64,000 nucleotides of DNA from Pleodorina starrii (Eukaryota; Chlorophyta; Chlorophyceae; Chlamydomonadales; Volvocaceae). The notes beneath the pieces were generated by a model. That model worked only from the letters and a program-made list of their open reading frames with translations, ran no database searches and had not been told where the DNA came from. Position 1 is the stretch's first letter. Each line of letters opens with the position of its first letter. Positions 25,195 to 38,200 of this stretch are shown here, one piece after another. A program made the translations under genes and the position numbers. The stretch lies in NCBI GenBank assembly GCA_030267565.1, contig BRXU01000019.1, positions 1,476,501 to 1,540,500 of the forward strand, written 5' to 3'.

Positions 25195-28100
25195 ACTGCA
25201 AGAAAGGGTGACATGGAGGAGGAGAGAATCAGCTAGAGATACGATGTGCAGAGAAATAACCGGGTGGGGTCCGGGTTGCGGCGACGGGCCCCCGCCTTCC
25301 CCCCTCCCCACCAACCCCAAACCCCCCAACCCCACCTGCAGCGCCAGCAGCAGCTCCGCCGCGGGCCCCCGGTTATCCTGCCCCTCCTGATCCCGACCCA
25401 GGGACACCGCCGCAAGCGCCGCCACGTCCTCATTGCCACTACCTCCGCCGCCCTCCGCCTGCTGCTGCTGGCTGCTGGTGTCGTCCTCAGGTTCCGCGGC
25501 GGGCAGGTCCTCGTATGCGCGCAGGAAGCCGGGTTGCCTAATCAGGCTGGCGGAGGAGCGGAGCGTCAGGGAGCCGCCGTCGGCCGAGTACTCGACGGTC
25601 ACCTGGACATGGCCGGCACGAAGTGGGAGTGCGTGTGTGTGTATGTGTGTGTGAGTGTGTTTTGCGAAGTCGTACCATACCGTACCGCACGCACCCGCAC
25701 GCCTGGAACCAGTAAACCCCAGTAAACCCCAGGGCGCGGCAGCACATGTCTGTGTGTACAGCAAATAAACAGGTACACACACATGTCGTACGGCAAACCC
25801 ACCACGTCGTACACGGCGCTCGTCATTTGCGACGCCACTGCACGGCGCCAGATGAGGTCGTACAGCGCACGCAGGTCGGCATCCAGGGAGGGCGGCAGGG
25901 AGGCGGGGGTGACGGTCGCGGGGCGGGTGGGGCGGATGGCCTCGTGCGCCTCCTGCGCGTTCTTGGCGCGGCTCTTGTACTGCCTGCGTCGTACATCATG
26001 CAGCTCAGTACAGTGCAGGACAGTACAGTACAGCTCAGTACAGTGCAATACAGTACATTACGATATTTGGGCACGCGCACCTCATCACAGGCTCACGGCA
26101 TATGCACAATCACGACACCGGGGCGGATCGTAGCGCTGAAACGCTCAAGTGGGGTGGTGAGGGCACCACGTCCTACATGTATGCGCCCATGCATCCATGC
26201 ATCCACGGGACGTTTGCACGTGTCTGTACGTATGTAAGGATGTACGAGTTGAAGTAAACATACCGAGTACACAGACAGGGCTGGCGCTTCCCGCGTGCGG
26301 TTGCCTGCAGCGAACAAATACACGTGCAAATACACACACGCCCGCGACGCGACGCGACCCACAGACCCACATTCACAACGGGGCCCGCCCGCCCGCCCGC
26401 CCGCCTGATCGCACCTGGGCTGCGCCTGTACGGCATCCCCGCCGTACATTGCCTCGTTGGCCTTCCGCAGCTCCTCCATCGCCTCAGCCGACATCTGCAC
26501 CCCGTCCGTACGCATGTACGTGATAAGGCCCTCGCCGGTGCCTGAGGGGAGAGTAGGGGGTGGGAGAGAACGGGGGAGAGGCGGAAAGTGCACCGCAAGC
26601 GGATTAAGAAAAGGGCGAATAAGGGACGGGAGCGGGGCTCGGGACACGGGGCTCGGGGGCAGGTTGTTCCCTCAACCCGAACCGCAATGCGGCCACAGAT
26701 GCCGGCCACGGTCCCGAGTCCCGAGTCCACCGCTGCGCCCTGCCGCCGCCACAGCCAGCCCAGACGCCCCCTCCCCGCTGCCAGGGCGCCCGTTGCTCCG
26801 CATGTTGAAAAGAGCCATTATGGAAAGAACCAATATGAAAAGACCGTGAAACTGACACCTTAGGACACCTCGAGGGAGAGGAGGAGGGGCACCAAGCGAG
26901 AAGGCGCGCTTTCACTCACCACACGCACCGCCTGCAACCCCCCTCCCTCCAGCCTCCTCGCGCCTCCCCGCGGCGGCCCCCACTCGTACCGCGCCTACCT
27001 GCCCCCTCGTACAACTGCTGCGCCAGCCGCATGGTCCTGGCCGCTCCGAAACCCAGCCGTCGCGACGCCTCCTGCTGCAGGCTGGCGGTGGTGAAGGGCG
27101 CCGAGGGGTGGCGCTGAACCTGCCGGGTGGCCACCCGGGTCACCACCACGGGGCCGGACTGCCGCGGAGCCGCGGAGGTGAGGCGGGGAGCGGAAGGGAG
27201 CGGCAGGGATCGGCAGGGATCGGCAGGGATCGGCAGGGATCGGCAGGGAGCGGAAGGGAGCGGAAGGGAGCGGAAGGGAGCGGAAGGGAGCGGAAGGGAG
27301 CGGAAGGGAGCGGAAGGGAGCGGAAGGGAGCGGAAGGGAGCGGAAGGGAGCGGAAGGGAGCGGAAGGGGGAGCAGGAGGAGGGGGGTGGGAGAGGGGAGG
27401 AGCTGTGAGTACGGTGTGGATATGGGTGCGGTTGCGGGTGTGTACGGGCGTGTGTGTTCTGGAAGAGGGGGGGCGTATGGGATAGGCGACAAAGGGGCAG
27501 GACCGAGACGGGGGTCAGCATTGGCAGGGCAGGCAGCTACCACAGAGTCAGACGGGAACACAGGGGGCGAAGCTCCAGCGGACGACGACCAGCAGCAGCA
27601 GCAGTTCATTTGGGGCGGGTGGGGTGGGGGCGTGTATGTCGCATTTGCCGGGCTCACCAGGAGCCGCAGCAGCGCCCCTCCACGCACCGGCTGGCCTCCC
27701 GCCTCCAGTTCGCACTGGCTCCTCCGGAACGGCTCCTACCGCACAAAGCCACTTCTCCCGGCCCCTCCCAATCGCCCATGCGCACATACGCATGCCCACG
27801 CACCCGCACACGCTCATACCCAGACGCACACAACCGCCCCCCCTCCACCCCCCCCACCCCCCCTCCCACCCACCCACCCTCCCATACGCACGAACGCACG
27901 CATACACACGCACCATGATCCTCCCCGCCAGCTCCTGCGCCATCTCCCCACTGTCCACATCCAGCGGCCCCAGTCGCCGCCCGTCCACGTGCGTCAGCCG
28001 CGCTCTCACCGCCGCGCCCCCCTCTGCGCGCGCCTTAGGAGGGGAGCTGGGGCTACTCAGCTGCACATCCAGCGACCAGTAGGGGGTGGGCGTGAACCTC

Positions 28101-31100
28101 TCCACGGCCGCCTCGCGCTCGCACACCAGCCGTAACGCCACAGATTGGACGCGGCCTGGGGGGGTGGGTATCCACGGATAACGGGGGAAGGAAGTGTGTG
28201 TGTGTGGTGGTGGTGGGGAGGCCGGATAGGTCGGGGATAGGCCGGGGATAGGCCGGGGATAGGCCGGGGATAGGGCCACGGATAGGCCGGGCGGGGGCCG
28301 TGAGCGGTAAGGAATGGCATCGGTGGCGTCGATCTCATGTCCTCGTCGCTCTCATGAGGGGATGAGATCCGGAGCATGTAGAGCATGTAGGACAAGGGGG
28401 GAATGGGGTTGAGGTGCGCTGTTGGCACGCCCCTCCCCTTCCCCCAACCCGTGCCCCCAAACCCCCCCTTCCCCCTCCCCCTCTCCCCCCTCATCCCTCC
28501 TCTGCATGCCATCACACCCGCCTCCGCCCACCTCTTTCCCCTCCCTTCCCTTCCCTTTCCTTCCCTGTCCCCCTCCCCCCCTCCCCCCCCCACACACACA
28601 CCACCCACCCCACCCGCCGACTTGGCCCCGGGCAGCTTCCTCCACAGCACCGGAGACAGGTGGAAGCCCACCAGGTAGTCCAGAGCCCGCCGGGCCAGGT
28701 ACGCGTCGACCAGGGGCTGGCTTACCTGGCGAGGGAGGGGGAGGGAGAGGGAGTGAGGGGGTTGAGGGGGTGAGGTGACCGGTTTGGGAGGGGTTGGGAT
28801 GGGAAAAGGTGGATCGATTGTGTTGGAACCGCGGCTCATGGAACGACGGAAGCGACGGTGGCGACGACGATGGGATTGGGGTTGTTTGAGAGCTGTGGGC
28901 CCCCACCTGCCTCCCCGCCTGCAGGGCCGCGGTGATGGCGCTGCGGGTGATCTCCGTGAAGGTGATGCGCCGCACTGAGCCAACCCGCTGAAGCACACCG
29001 CGGCGCTGTGGGGGGGGCCGGGTGGGGTGGGGCGGGAAGGGCCGAATGGGGCGGGCAGTGGAGGGGGTTTTAGTGGGATACCGTAGTCTAAAGGGGCAAG
29101 CTGACAGGCTGACAGACGTAAGGCAGGGAGGGGAAAGACATTGAGAGGGGGTGCTGGAGGGAGGTTTATGCGTTTATGAGGTTTAGGGTTGTTTTAGGGT
29201 TTCTTTAGTGTGAAGTCAGGGGATGAAGAGAGCGGCCTTGAGGGAAGAGAAGGGGGTCTGCGCGGATTGGAGCGAAATGGTCGGCAGGGGCCGAAGCCTG
29301 GCACGAGTGTGTGCGCGGCGGGGGAGAGGAGGGCGGGGCCGCTACGGCCGGGAACCCACTCACCCCCACCCCCTACTGGTAACGGCGGGGACCAACAGAG
29401 GCGCAGCGGCAAGCGTTGCTTGGGATTCGCCACCTGGCCCCCCTTCCCACTCCCGAACACTGCGCGATTCCCCCCCCCCATTCGCCAACCAGCAACCAGA
29501 GCCCCCGTCCCCTCATCCCCCCGCCCCAGTACTAAATGTCAATCGCGCTCAAAACCACCCCAGGGCCCCCACTCTTTCCTCCCTCCTCAGTCCTCCCCCT
29601 CCCCTCCCCTCCCCTCCCCTCCCCTCCCCTCCCCTCCCCTCCCCTCCCCTCCCCTCCCCTCCCCTCCCCTCCCCTCCCCTCCCCTCCCCTCCCCTCCCCT
29701 CCCCTCCCCTCCCCTCCCCTCCCCTCCCCTCCCCTCCCCTCCCCTCCCCTCCCCTCCCCTCCCCTCCCCTCCCCTCCCCTCCCTCCCCTCCCCTCCCCTC
29801 CCCTCCCCTCCCCTCCCCTCCCCTCCCCCTCCCCTCCCCTCCCCTCCCCTCCCCTCCCCTCCCCTCCCCTCCCCTCCCCTCCCCTCCCCTCCCCTCCCCT
29901 CCCCTCCCCTCCCCTCCCCTCCCCCACCCGCAGCTCCTGCTCGATGTGCCAGCAGATGGCCTCCCCCTCCCGGTCGGGGTCCGTGGCCAGCAGCAGCAGC
30001 GGCGCCCCCTCGGCCGCCCCCGCGATCTCCTCCACTCGCGGCCCCGCGGCGGGCAGCAGCTGCCACTCCAGCGCAAAGTCCTGCTCCGGCCGCACAGAGC
30101 CGTCGCGGCTGGGCAGGTCGCGAACGTGGCCGTAGCTTGCAAGGACCTGGGGGTGACGGGGTCCCCGTGGAGGGGCACGAGGTTGGGCGGGTTGGGCGGT
30201 TGGGCAGTTGGGCGGTTGGTTATGGAACCACCCCGAGTGGAACTGTGGGACTCCGACGGTGGGGAAGTAGGGTGCTGTGGAGTCAGGGGGGTGTACGGCC
30301 TCGGGAGGGCAGCACTGGTGTGCCGAAGGCCCCCAGGTTGCGGTGCGGTGCGCCGCGAAGCGCTGCGGGTGCGTTTTCGGGCGGAAGCCCCGGGCTGGAT
30401 TGTTGACATTTTCCCGGCATGCTCGACGGTAAACCGGGTTGCATGCTTGGCGGTAAACCTGGGTGCATGTCTCGGTTGCGCCTTGGTTGACATGCATGCT
30501 CGGGGACCTCGCGGCCCATCCCGTGCGGCCCAATGAACGCCTCGCAGCACCCTGGCCATACCAGTCCCTCGCCGCCGGCCCACTCGACACGGTACGGCTG
30601 GCCTACATCCGTACGGTATCACACGGTGTCGTACCTTGTACTGATCACCCAGAAATTCCTGGATCTTTTTTGCCTTGGTGGGCGACTCCACCACCATCAC
30701 CGTTGGCTGCCGGGCAGCGCGGAGGGCCCCCCCGGTCGCGGCCGCGCCTGACCCACGGGTCGGTGCGGCCCACAGCAGGACGCCGCAGCTGCGCCCGCCG
30801 GAGCAGCCGCCGAGGCCGCCGCCGCCGCATCCGCCGATCTGGATCGCTGGCTGCGGCAGACGGGGCGATGGCCCCCGCGATGCGAGTGGGCCGCCGCCAG
30901 CGGTCCCGGCGGCGCCAGCAATCAGCGATGGGCGGAGGTGCGGGAGCTCTGAGGGGGCGATCAGCAGTGTCACGCGGGAAGGTGTCCGGGGCCGTGCGGC
31001 CCCTGCGCCCTGGGGCTGCGGCGCCGGCGCCGGTGACCGCATCCGCAAGGGCGCTGCGACCGGGGTGGGGTGGGGCAGGCGCGCTGCGGCAGCGGCGGCG

Positions 31101-31396
31101 GTGGCGATGACCGGGCTGAGAGGGGCGGCAATGCCGGCTGCGAGGACTACGGGTACGAGCCTGTGTGCGAGGGGAGAGTGAGGAGGTGGGCTTGGAGTGG
31201 AGATGCTGTTGAAGGGGTTCGGATAGGACGTGAGGTGTAAGGTGGACCATCGGCGTTGTGTGAGAGGCGGCGAGGCAGTGCTTGTGCAGCGGCTGAGCGG
31301 CTCTGGGGGGTGTCGCCATGGAGCGCGCTTGCCTGGGCACACGCTTGGGTAGGCGCGCCGTCGCCAAGGTATTGGGTGCCGCCAACACCTTCTCAT
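19695..31396 (-). CDS. DNA topoisomerase I, type IA (TopA-like), with C-terminal HMG-box-like domains
   Basis: Sixteen exons: 31396-30635, 30146-29928, 29005-28907, 28725-28614, 28155-27914, 27158-26999, 26541-26415, 25983-25803, 25602-25336, 24813-24661, 24201-24054, 23514-22828, 22158-21785, 21426-21250, 20878-20657, 20180-19695. They give 4,416 nt (1,471 aa) with consistent phases. Residues 1 to about 230 are Arg/Pro/Ser/Ala-rich, consistent with an organelle transit peptide plus spacer. The TOPRIM domain starts at [17 protein letters not shown], and its metal triad is ATDPDREGE (Asp310, Asp312). The catalytic Tyr540 lies in GLITYMRTD. Core motifs include [42 protein letters not shown] and [16 protein letters not shown] (Ser-Pro)n linker (about 869-992) precedes a CPKC...C...C zinc finger. 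Two Toprim_Crpt-type repeats follow ([27 protein letters not shown]), then a basic Ala/Arg linker. The last exon has two HMG-box-like segments. The enzyme relaxes negatively supercoiled DNA, probably in plastid or mitochondrion. The final TGA overlaps a possible donor (tt|gtgagg), so a further exon may exist. Confidence 0.9.
23011..23385 (-). repeat. In-frame hexanucleotide microsatellite coding (Ser-Pro)n
   Basis: About 375 bp of GAGGGA/GAGGAC-type hexamers (+ strand) lie wholly inside topoisomerase exon 12. On the coding strand they read alternating Ser and Pro codons with scattered Ser-Ser and Arg/Asn variants for about 124 codons, with no stop. The unit length of six keeps the frame when copy number changes. 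Confidence 0.92.
25165..25192. repeat. (GA)n microsatellite in topoisomerase intron
   Basis: A short pure GA run between topoisomerase exons 9 and 10. Confidence 0.9.
27187..27370. repeat. 10-bp tandem repeat in topoisomerase intron
   Basis: About five copies of a decamer (atcggcaggg type) run into about thirteen copies of a related decamer (agcggaaggg). The array starts just upstream (on the - strand) of exon 6 and supplies the pyrimidine-rich tract before its acceptor. Confidence 0.92.
29590..29925. repeat. (CCCCT)n pentanucleotide array in topoisomerase intron
   Basis: About 335 bp of CCCCT on the + strand, with two length slips near 29,780 and 29,825. It begins a few bases after the donor of topoisomerase exon 2, so the transcript carries (GGGGA)n at the very start of that intron. 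Confidence 0.95.
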
Positions 31397-33173
31397 ACGC
31401 AATTCAGGCGGATAAATCCGACCCACTATATGTTGTAACTAATTGAAACCATCAAACATCATCGCCGCAATCAAGGAAAAAACAGTGCCTTCCAGGAGAA
31501 TGTTATAATTGTAGGCCGGCATGCAAGCGGTAGGTACAATGTCACCATCGTATCGTTCTTTGCTGATATAAGTTCGTAAATACCCATGAATTTTGCTTGC
31601 TACGTCGGTTTTCCCTGGTTTCGGGGCGCAACCAGAATGACAAGTCTCCAACTGCCCCAATCGGAAGAGTCGATGTAAACATCTTACGCTCACCTTGCTG
31701 TGCACTTGCAAAAGGTTTGTAAAGTGTGTAATGCTTTACTGTAACGCTTGCACGATACGACCGCTTTCATCATTCTAGCTCGTGCGTGGCAACGATAAGG
31801 AAGTCAATCGCACAGTATAATCACTGAGAGTCGATGATGCAATTAGAAGGCTGCTCCCGTGGTGCGTCGGGATATCGGCTCGCAAGGTGAGCGAGCCATC
31901 CGTTTTCAGACGACCTACACAAACGAAGCGATCGAATCTGAATCGCGGCACCGACTGAGGATACAGCCAGCAATATATTCTCGCTGGCTTCAGCGCTACA
32001 CTTCGTGTCCTAGGGTTCCTTCCTCACCTGCGGTTGTCCGTGTATGCTCGCCTAGGTTAGGAGTAAAGGACATAATTTTCCACCGAGCACAATGCTAGTC
32101 CACTTAATGGTAATAATTATGGCTGTTTGTCCTGGGTGCTCTACGTGTGGTCCCGATTGCCGGACGGGCCTCGAACGTTTCGCGCTCCTGCGCAAAATGC
32201 CTGGAACACAAGCAGGCGCATTGCATCAAGAGTCCGATGTCGGACAGTCGCCTCCAGCACGAGTAGCATGCCTGCCACGGACAGGACCCGGACTTCCTTC
32301 CACCACGGGATAACATACACAAGCTACGAGGTGAGGCCCCGCCAAGTACTCGCTGTTGTGCGCGAGGATTGGGTTTCGTGCGCTCAAGTTTCACGGGGGG
32401 TAAAAAGAAAATGGGATGGAGAAGGCGGCTCGCAGTATCTGCACGGGCGGCGCCGTACTGCTCCTAGCCCAAGTCTGTTCCTCGTCAGTGCAGCACGCCA
32501 TCGCATGAAAGGCACATCCCCAGGGGCGGTGGTGAAGCTTCGAAACTCGGACGAAAATGCGACATCCTCCTTGGCCATGCTCTGCCAAGCAATGCGCTCT
32601 TCCTCTCCCTGCCTGCTGCCTCTGCAACCCACACGTCCACAGGCCAACACCGCGGGAATCAAATTCAATGCCTCAGGTGCGCCTCCATGCACTGCCCTTG
32701 AGCACTACTCTAATAACCCTACGCGTGCCCTCTTGCGCCTTGGGAGAGAGGAGCAGCGCGCGTAGAGCTGGGCGGAGCGGAGGAGGGCACGGCGCATGCA
32801 CAGGTTCTGACCGCATATCGCCAGCACGGGGGACAGCGATGGGATGGGCTCAGATACGACTGGTCAGCCAGGAAATTCAGCAGCCGAAGCCTCGTTATGG
32901 CCCTCACCCGGCCAAACCTCCCGGGGTCCTTGGAGTGAGCCGTCAGCAAGCGGCAGCCTGGCAAGTGGGGGCCGCGTCTTGTGTACCGGGAATCCGGGAT
33001 CAGCGGCGCAAGTGGGGCCAGAACCCTGCAACCTGACCATCCCCTCCCCGTCATCCATCCTGCTTCTTGCCGTCGGCCGTCCCTAACTAACTCCCCCTCA
33101 CCTCCCTCTTCGCGCCCCTCCCCGCCCCTCTTGGACTCTTCTCTATGCCCCTGCTGCCCGCCCCGCCCTGCAG
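31397..33173. other. Unassigned region between divergent genes, possible small exon
   Basis: On the - strand, 31,651-31,439 is a non-repetitive open stretch (LETCHSGCAPKPGKTDVASK..., ending MMFDGFN and TAG) preceded by an acceptor-like ttggggcag. It looks more protein-like than its surroundings, but I do not recognise it and no convincing upstream exon exists. The N-terminal exon of the metallo-hydrolase gene should lie in 31.4-33.1 kb on the + strand but could not be found. Confidence 0.3.
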
Positions 33174-35287
33174 GCGTGCGGGTGCTGATCGACCCGTGGT
33201 TCGTGGGCGAGCTCAACTTCAGCGGCGCCGAGTGGCTGTATGCGGGCCGCAAGCGGGTGATCGGTCGGGATACCCGGGTGGACATGCAGCAGGTGCTGGC
33301 GGAGACGGACGTGCTGGTGGTCACGCAGGTGGGAACGTGCGAACGTGGGGTTGTGGGGTTGTGGGAACGTGGAGTTGTGGGAACGTGGGGTTGTGGGAAC
33401 GTGGGGTTGTGGGATACAGAAGGCGAGCGGAGCGCGGTAACTTACCCAGATGGTTGTGGATCAGACGGTTGGTACGACACCGTTGGCCGGGATCGTACAA
33501 GATGTGGGTCACACAGGAGGAAGCAGTAACCAGTATCGACAACAGGGGGATGGATGCGACAGAGGCGGCCAGGCAAAGGCAATGAGCGGGCAGGGAGCGA
33601 CGCAGGCGGCGGACACGCATGGAGGGATGTCCAAGGGGCCTGGGAAGGAGTGAGATATGTGCTAGGGGCCTGGGAGCTGGGACGGGCGGGCGTGGATAGG
33701 CGCTCGGGTGCGGTCAGGTATCGCAGGCTCAGGAACTGGAAGCTGTCGACAGCTGGGGACGCGTGCTTCAAAAGGCGCGGGTCGTGGGTCCCACCCTGCC
33801 CGGCCGCGTGGGATCTTTGCCTGCACACCAGCACCCTCCCGCGGCTCCCCTGTGTAGCTCCCGAGCGTGGTCGCTTGGTCCTCCCACACCAACTTCACGG
33901 GCTGGCGTCGTCCTCCTCGCTCCTGCCAGATGTCTAATCAGCTCACCAGCCTGCAAGCACATCAGCCTACCTCAACCCCCCTCCCCACTTCCTGCTTACT
34001 TCGCCGCGGTCCTTGTCTCTCATACTCTCACCCTAAACCTCCCCTTTCCCGTTTCTGCAACCAGTACCGATTTCGCATTGGCCCCTCACCCTCCCTCCCC
34101 CCTCCCTTTTGTTTCGTTGTTTCGTTCTTGCAAATTCACTCTTCAAATCCCCCCTCCCAATGAGCATATCACTCCCTTCCACCCTTACTTCCTCGCCAGG
34201 GTCTGGATGACCACTGCCACATCCCCACGCTGAGTGCGGTGGCCAACAAAGCCATCCCGGTGGTGACCAACCCGGACGCGGCTGTCCGCATGCGGCCGCT
34301 GGGCTTCTCCAACATCACGGTGCTCAAGCCGGGGCAGGCCACCACAGTCAAGGGGGAGGCGGGCGGGCTGCTCAAGATACAGGCCACGGCGGGTGAGGAC
34401 GCAAGGCGGGCCGGGGCGGGGCGGGGCGGTTGGAGGGGAGTATTAAAGATGATACCAACAGCGGCGGAACGGAGGCGAACGAGTCACCATCCCTCGTCCT
34501 GCCCCGTAGTTACGCCTAAAACCCCATCCCGCCCGCGCCCTCACCTCCCACCCCCACGCAGGCGCGCTGGTGGGCCCACCCTGGAGCGCCCGCCAGCTGG
34601 GGCTGCTGATGCGGGAAGTGTCCCCCGAGGGCGAGCGACCCGCGTCGCTGTACTTCGAGTCTCACTGCGACTTCGACGCGGCCGGCCTGACGGCGGGGCT
34701 GCAGGCCTGCCTGGGAGCCGGGGGGCACGTGGATGCGGTGGTGTCGCCTGTGGTCTCAACGCTGCTGGGCGTGGGGCCGGCATCGTATGAGCTCGTGCAG
34801 GTGAGTCTGCCTGCGCGTGCGCACGCTGGCGGAGGGTGCCGTAACCCTGGGGGCGCGGCCTGGCCGGTGCCGGAACGCAGGCATTGAATGTGCACGCACA
34901 ACCCTAAGGACTCTCCTGTGTAAACTGAGGCCTCCCATCCTGCTGCTGGGCTACACCAGCTGTACTGTGATCGCTTCCCGTGGCTTTTTGCGGCCCGCGA
35001 CTTTTGCCAGCATCCAATCCAATCCCACGTCCGCCCTGCCCTCGCCTACCCCTTTGTTTCCGCTCCAGGGTGGCAGCAACCTGGTGTCGCTGCTGCGGCT
35101 GCTGCGGCCCAAGGTGCTGCTGCCGCTGCTGAACCACGAGATGGACGCCAGCGGACCGCTCACGTCCATCATGTGGCAGCGGGGGGACGAGCGGACGGTG
35201 GCGGAGCTGCTGCGGAGGGAGGGGCTGGGGGACACGCGGGTAGAGTACCCCGCGCCGCCTGGGGAGGCGCTTGCGCTTGCGCTCTAA
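33174..35287 (+). CDS. Metallo-beta-lactamase-fold hydrolase, 3' four exons
   Basis: Exons: 33174-33328, 34200-34392, 34562-34800, 35069-35287 (TAA), all with GT/AG junctions and matching phases (about 268 codons). The product fits a plant and cyanobacterial family of the MBL superfamily. It shows VRVLIDPWFVGELNF, then LVVTQ|GLDDHCHIPTL (the His/Asp-rich metal-site region), PVVTNPDAA, FSNITVLKPGQ, KIQATAGALVGPPW, SLYFESHCDFD and a conserved end PLLNHEMDASGPLTSI. Substrate is unknown. Homologues usually begin with a short exon holding a GN(S/T)W motif; that exon is missing from my reading, so the model is incomplete at the 5' side. The first intron contains a short tandem repeat (gtgggaacgtggggttgtgg) at 33,330-33,415. 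Confidence 0.75.
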
Positions 35288-38200
35288 GCCCGTCCGGGCC
35301 AGTGGGGGCGGGGGGCTGGGGTTGCACCGGGCCAGTTGGGGGTGTTCGGCGGGGGGAGGGTGGCTTGACGGGGGTGGCTTGACATGTACTGGCCGCTTCG
35401 ACAGGGTGGCGGCAGCTGGCGGAAGGGAGGGGGAGAGGGGGAGGGCCCGCTGGGGCAGCAGCGTGCTGCGCCGGGGTCTAGGCTGGGGCAGTGGCGCGTG
35501 GTGAACGGGATGGGCGGGTGCCTGGGCGGTGTAGCACCACGACGCGGACGGTGGATGCCCCTGGAGCAAGGAGCGGGGCTTGCATCGATGCCCCGAGGGA
35601 TCGCGCTCTTGGGGGCGGCCGTCCCGCTAGCGCTTGGGCTAACACACGGCGCTTGGTGGGTACCGATTTGAGCTCGGGCAGTGGCGGGTTTCGGGCTTTG
35701 GGTGTGGACCCAAGCAAGGGGTCTGCGGAGCAGCGGTGGTACCAAATGGGTAGTGGCGGTGGCGGTGGTTGTGGGCGAGGAACCTTACACAGCGCGGACG
35801 AAGGCACAACGCAACACAACAAAGGGCGGCGCTTCGTGAAACCTCCGGATAGGGGGGGGGGCTCGCTGCACGGCGACCCCGGGATAGGGGGCCTCGCTGT
35901 GAGGTGACTCCGGGATAGGGGGCCTCGCTGTGAGGTGACCCCGGGAGGAGGGGCCTCGTTGCACTCTCTATTGAGGCTTCGACGGGTCGCAGAGCACTCT
36001 CTGCGGCGGGATCAAAGCATTTCCTCTATGGCTTCGGCCGCGTTGCAAGGCTCTCTCTACGGCTTCGGCCGGGTTGCAGCACTCCCTCTAAGGCAGGGAT
36101 GAGCAGCAGAGACTGGCAAGGGCAGAAGTATGCGAGTCGGAAGCGAGGACCTGAGAAAGCGCCATGAGGACGCCAGTGCAGGACGAACTGCGCCGTGTGC
36201 TTGCGGGGGCCCGTACAAGCGCATATCAAAGGCGACATGCAGTTGAATTGAAGTCGCCCATCGTTAGCAAGAACGGACGACAATAGGAAACACAGTGACA
36301 CATGCGTAAGGCGCTAGGCGCACGCAGCAAGGAGAACCAAGCGCCGGGAGGACGCAAACGTTGCGCATAACACATGCGAGAAGGGCATAAACAACGGAAG
36401 TAATTTGTTTGTTCACGGCAGGCACAGCACGGGAGCACGAACAGCGGGTAGGGGAAGGCCGAAACCGGGAAGCGGACAACGAATGCAACGCCGAAAGCGG
36501 ACAAGGCAAAGGCGGCGCGAAGGACGGAGTATCAACAAATAAACGATGGCGAGGGAAGGCAATACGCCTTGAACCAGATGGCCAGCAGTGACGGTTACGT
36601 GAACGGTTGACGCAATACGCGGAGACATCTGGACCGCCACCGCGATCAGAAGAACAAATCCAATATGAATGGCGCCTGGATGCCAAGCGATGGTTGCGCG
36701 CGCATCCACGAGGCGCAGGACGTAGGAGGCCGAAACCGGAGCAGACCGGAGCAGACATACGCTGCGCAGGTTGACACGCGAGAATCGCAGAGAGTACCGT
36801 ATAGGACCCAAATGAAGGACACAAAGCACGGTTGCACCAACAGCGAGGAACTGTAATACGGAAAGCGTCCGAGGGCTGTTTGCAGGGCAATGAAAACGAC
36901 GCAGGTGATGAACAGGTGAAACGACGACTGGTGGCATTCCCCGTAAAGAAACATGTACCAATAAGTGGCGGTGTCAACAGACACCTGAGAATAGAATTCA
37001 ATCCCATCAGCTCCCCCAGTCGGCTTATGAGGCCGACGCCTTACTTGAGATCTTGATGTACGACCGGCCTCCGCATTGCTCGTCTCCAACTAACCCAACG
37101 CTCGTTCCACACTTTATTTGGTTCCATTAAACATTGGTTGTAAAAGTATAAATACCGTTACACGATTGTTTACAACCCATGGCCACCAACACAACCAGCA
37201 TGGCAGAAACGCGCAGCACGCCCCACCACAGAAAGCGGGAGGCTCTCGCCACTAATCAACGACCCGCAAAAAAATGACCACGGAACACCACCCGGACGGT
37301 TCAACCACAGACTGGCCCGCGGCTTGGGAGCCCGCACAAGCGCCAGCAAAGCACCACTAAGGCCAGCTAAGGCCCATTCGACACCTTGTCTCCGCAGTAA
37401 CTCAAATACCAGCGCCAAAGCGCGCACACGAGCACCAACAGAAGCAAAGGAGCGGACCGCAAGACCACCCCCAGCACGATTCGCCATCAGTTCAAACGGC
37501 AAGCCAGCAGACCACCGGGGAGGAAGCCACGAAAGCGCCTTCAAAAGTCACAGACGCCATCCGCCGCCTTACAGGAAAACATGCTGAGAGGGGCGGCCTC
37601 CAGACGATGAGCCCACTAGCAGCCAAAAGCTCAGTGAGGAAGCCGACGCCAACAAACCCAGCTCTCAAAGCAAACTGGGCAACATGCCTCCCCACAGACA
37701 CTTGGCAAGAAGCCTCACAAAGTTGGGCAATAAAGCGAACCAAACGCGTATTCCGAATCGAATGGACACGCGCCGAGACCAGTAAAGCGAGCAAGTAGTA
37801 GGGCAAACCAAGGATCTGAACTTTGGTTGTTTCGTCGTCGTTGACGCCGCGGTTATTACTCGACCCCACCCTTCTTCATACCGAACGACGGCTGATTCCG
37901 TGCATAAGCGCTGCTGCTCTCCACGTGTAGCAAGTGATACTCGGTGTGCTCGTCATGACCAAACATGCGGACAATGTCATGGACTCGGCGCGACAAACAT
38001 GCTACTCAGTCTTTACTAATAACCTGAAAGCGACGTAGCCACAAAGTCACAATGCCACGTAGTTGGGCACCTCCGATGGACAAAGCCAGGGAAATCCAGG
38101 GCGAATGCATACCCAAAATCCGCGCTGAACTGGTCGCCAACAGTCACCGAAGATAGGGGGTTTGACAGCCTATCAAACGTCCGACCATATCCCACAAGCA

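Noticed and set aside
29210..30590. Long + strand frames rich in Pro/Ser and - strand frames rich in Gly/Glu over the CCCCT array
   Set aside because: They are produced by the pentamer array. The true exons on either side are the topoisomerase ones on the - strand.
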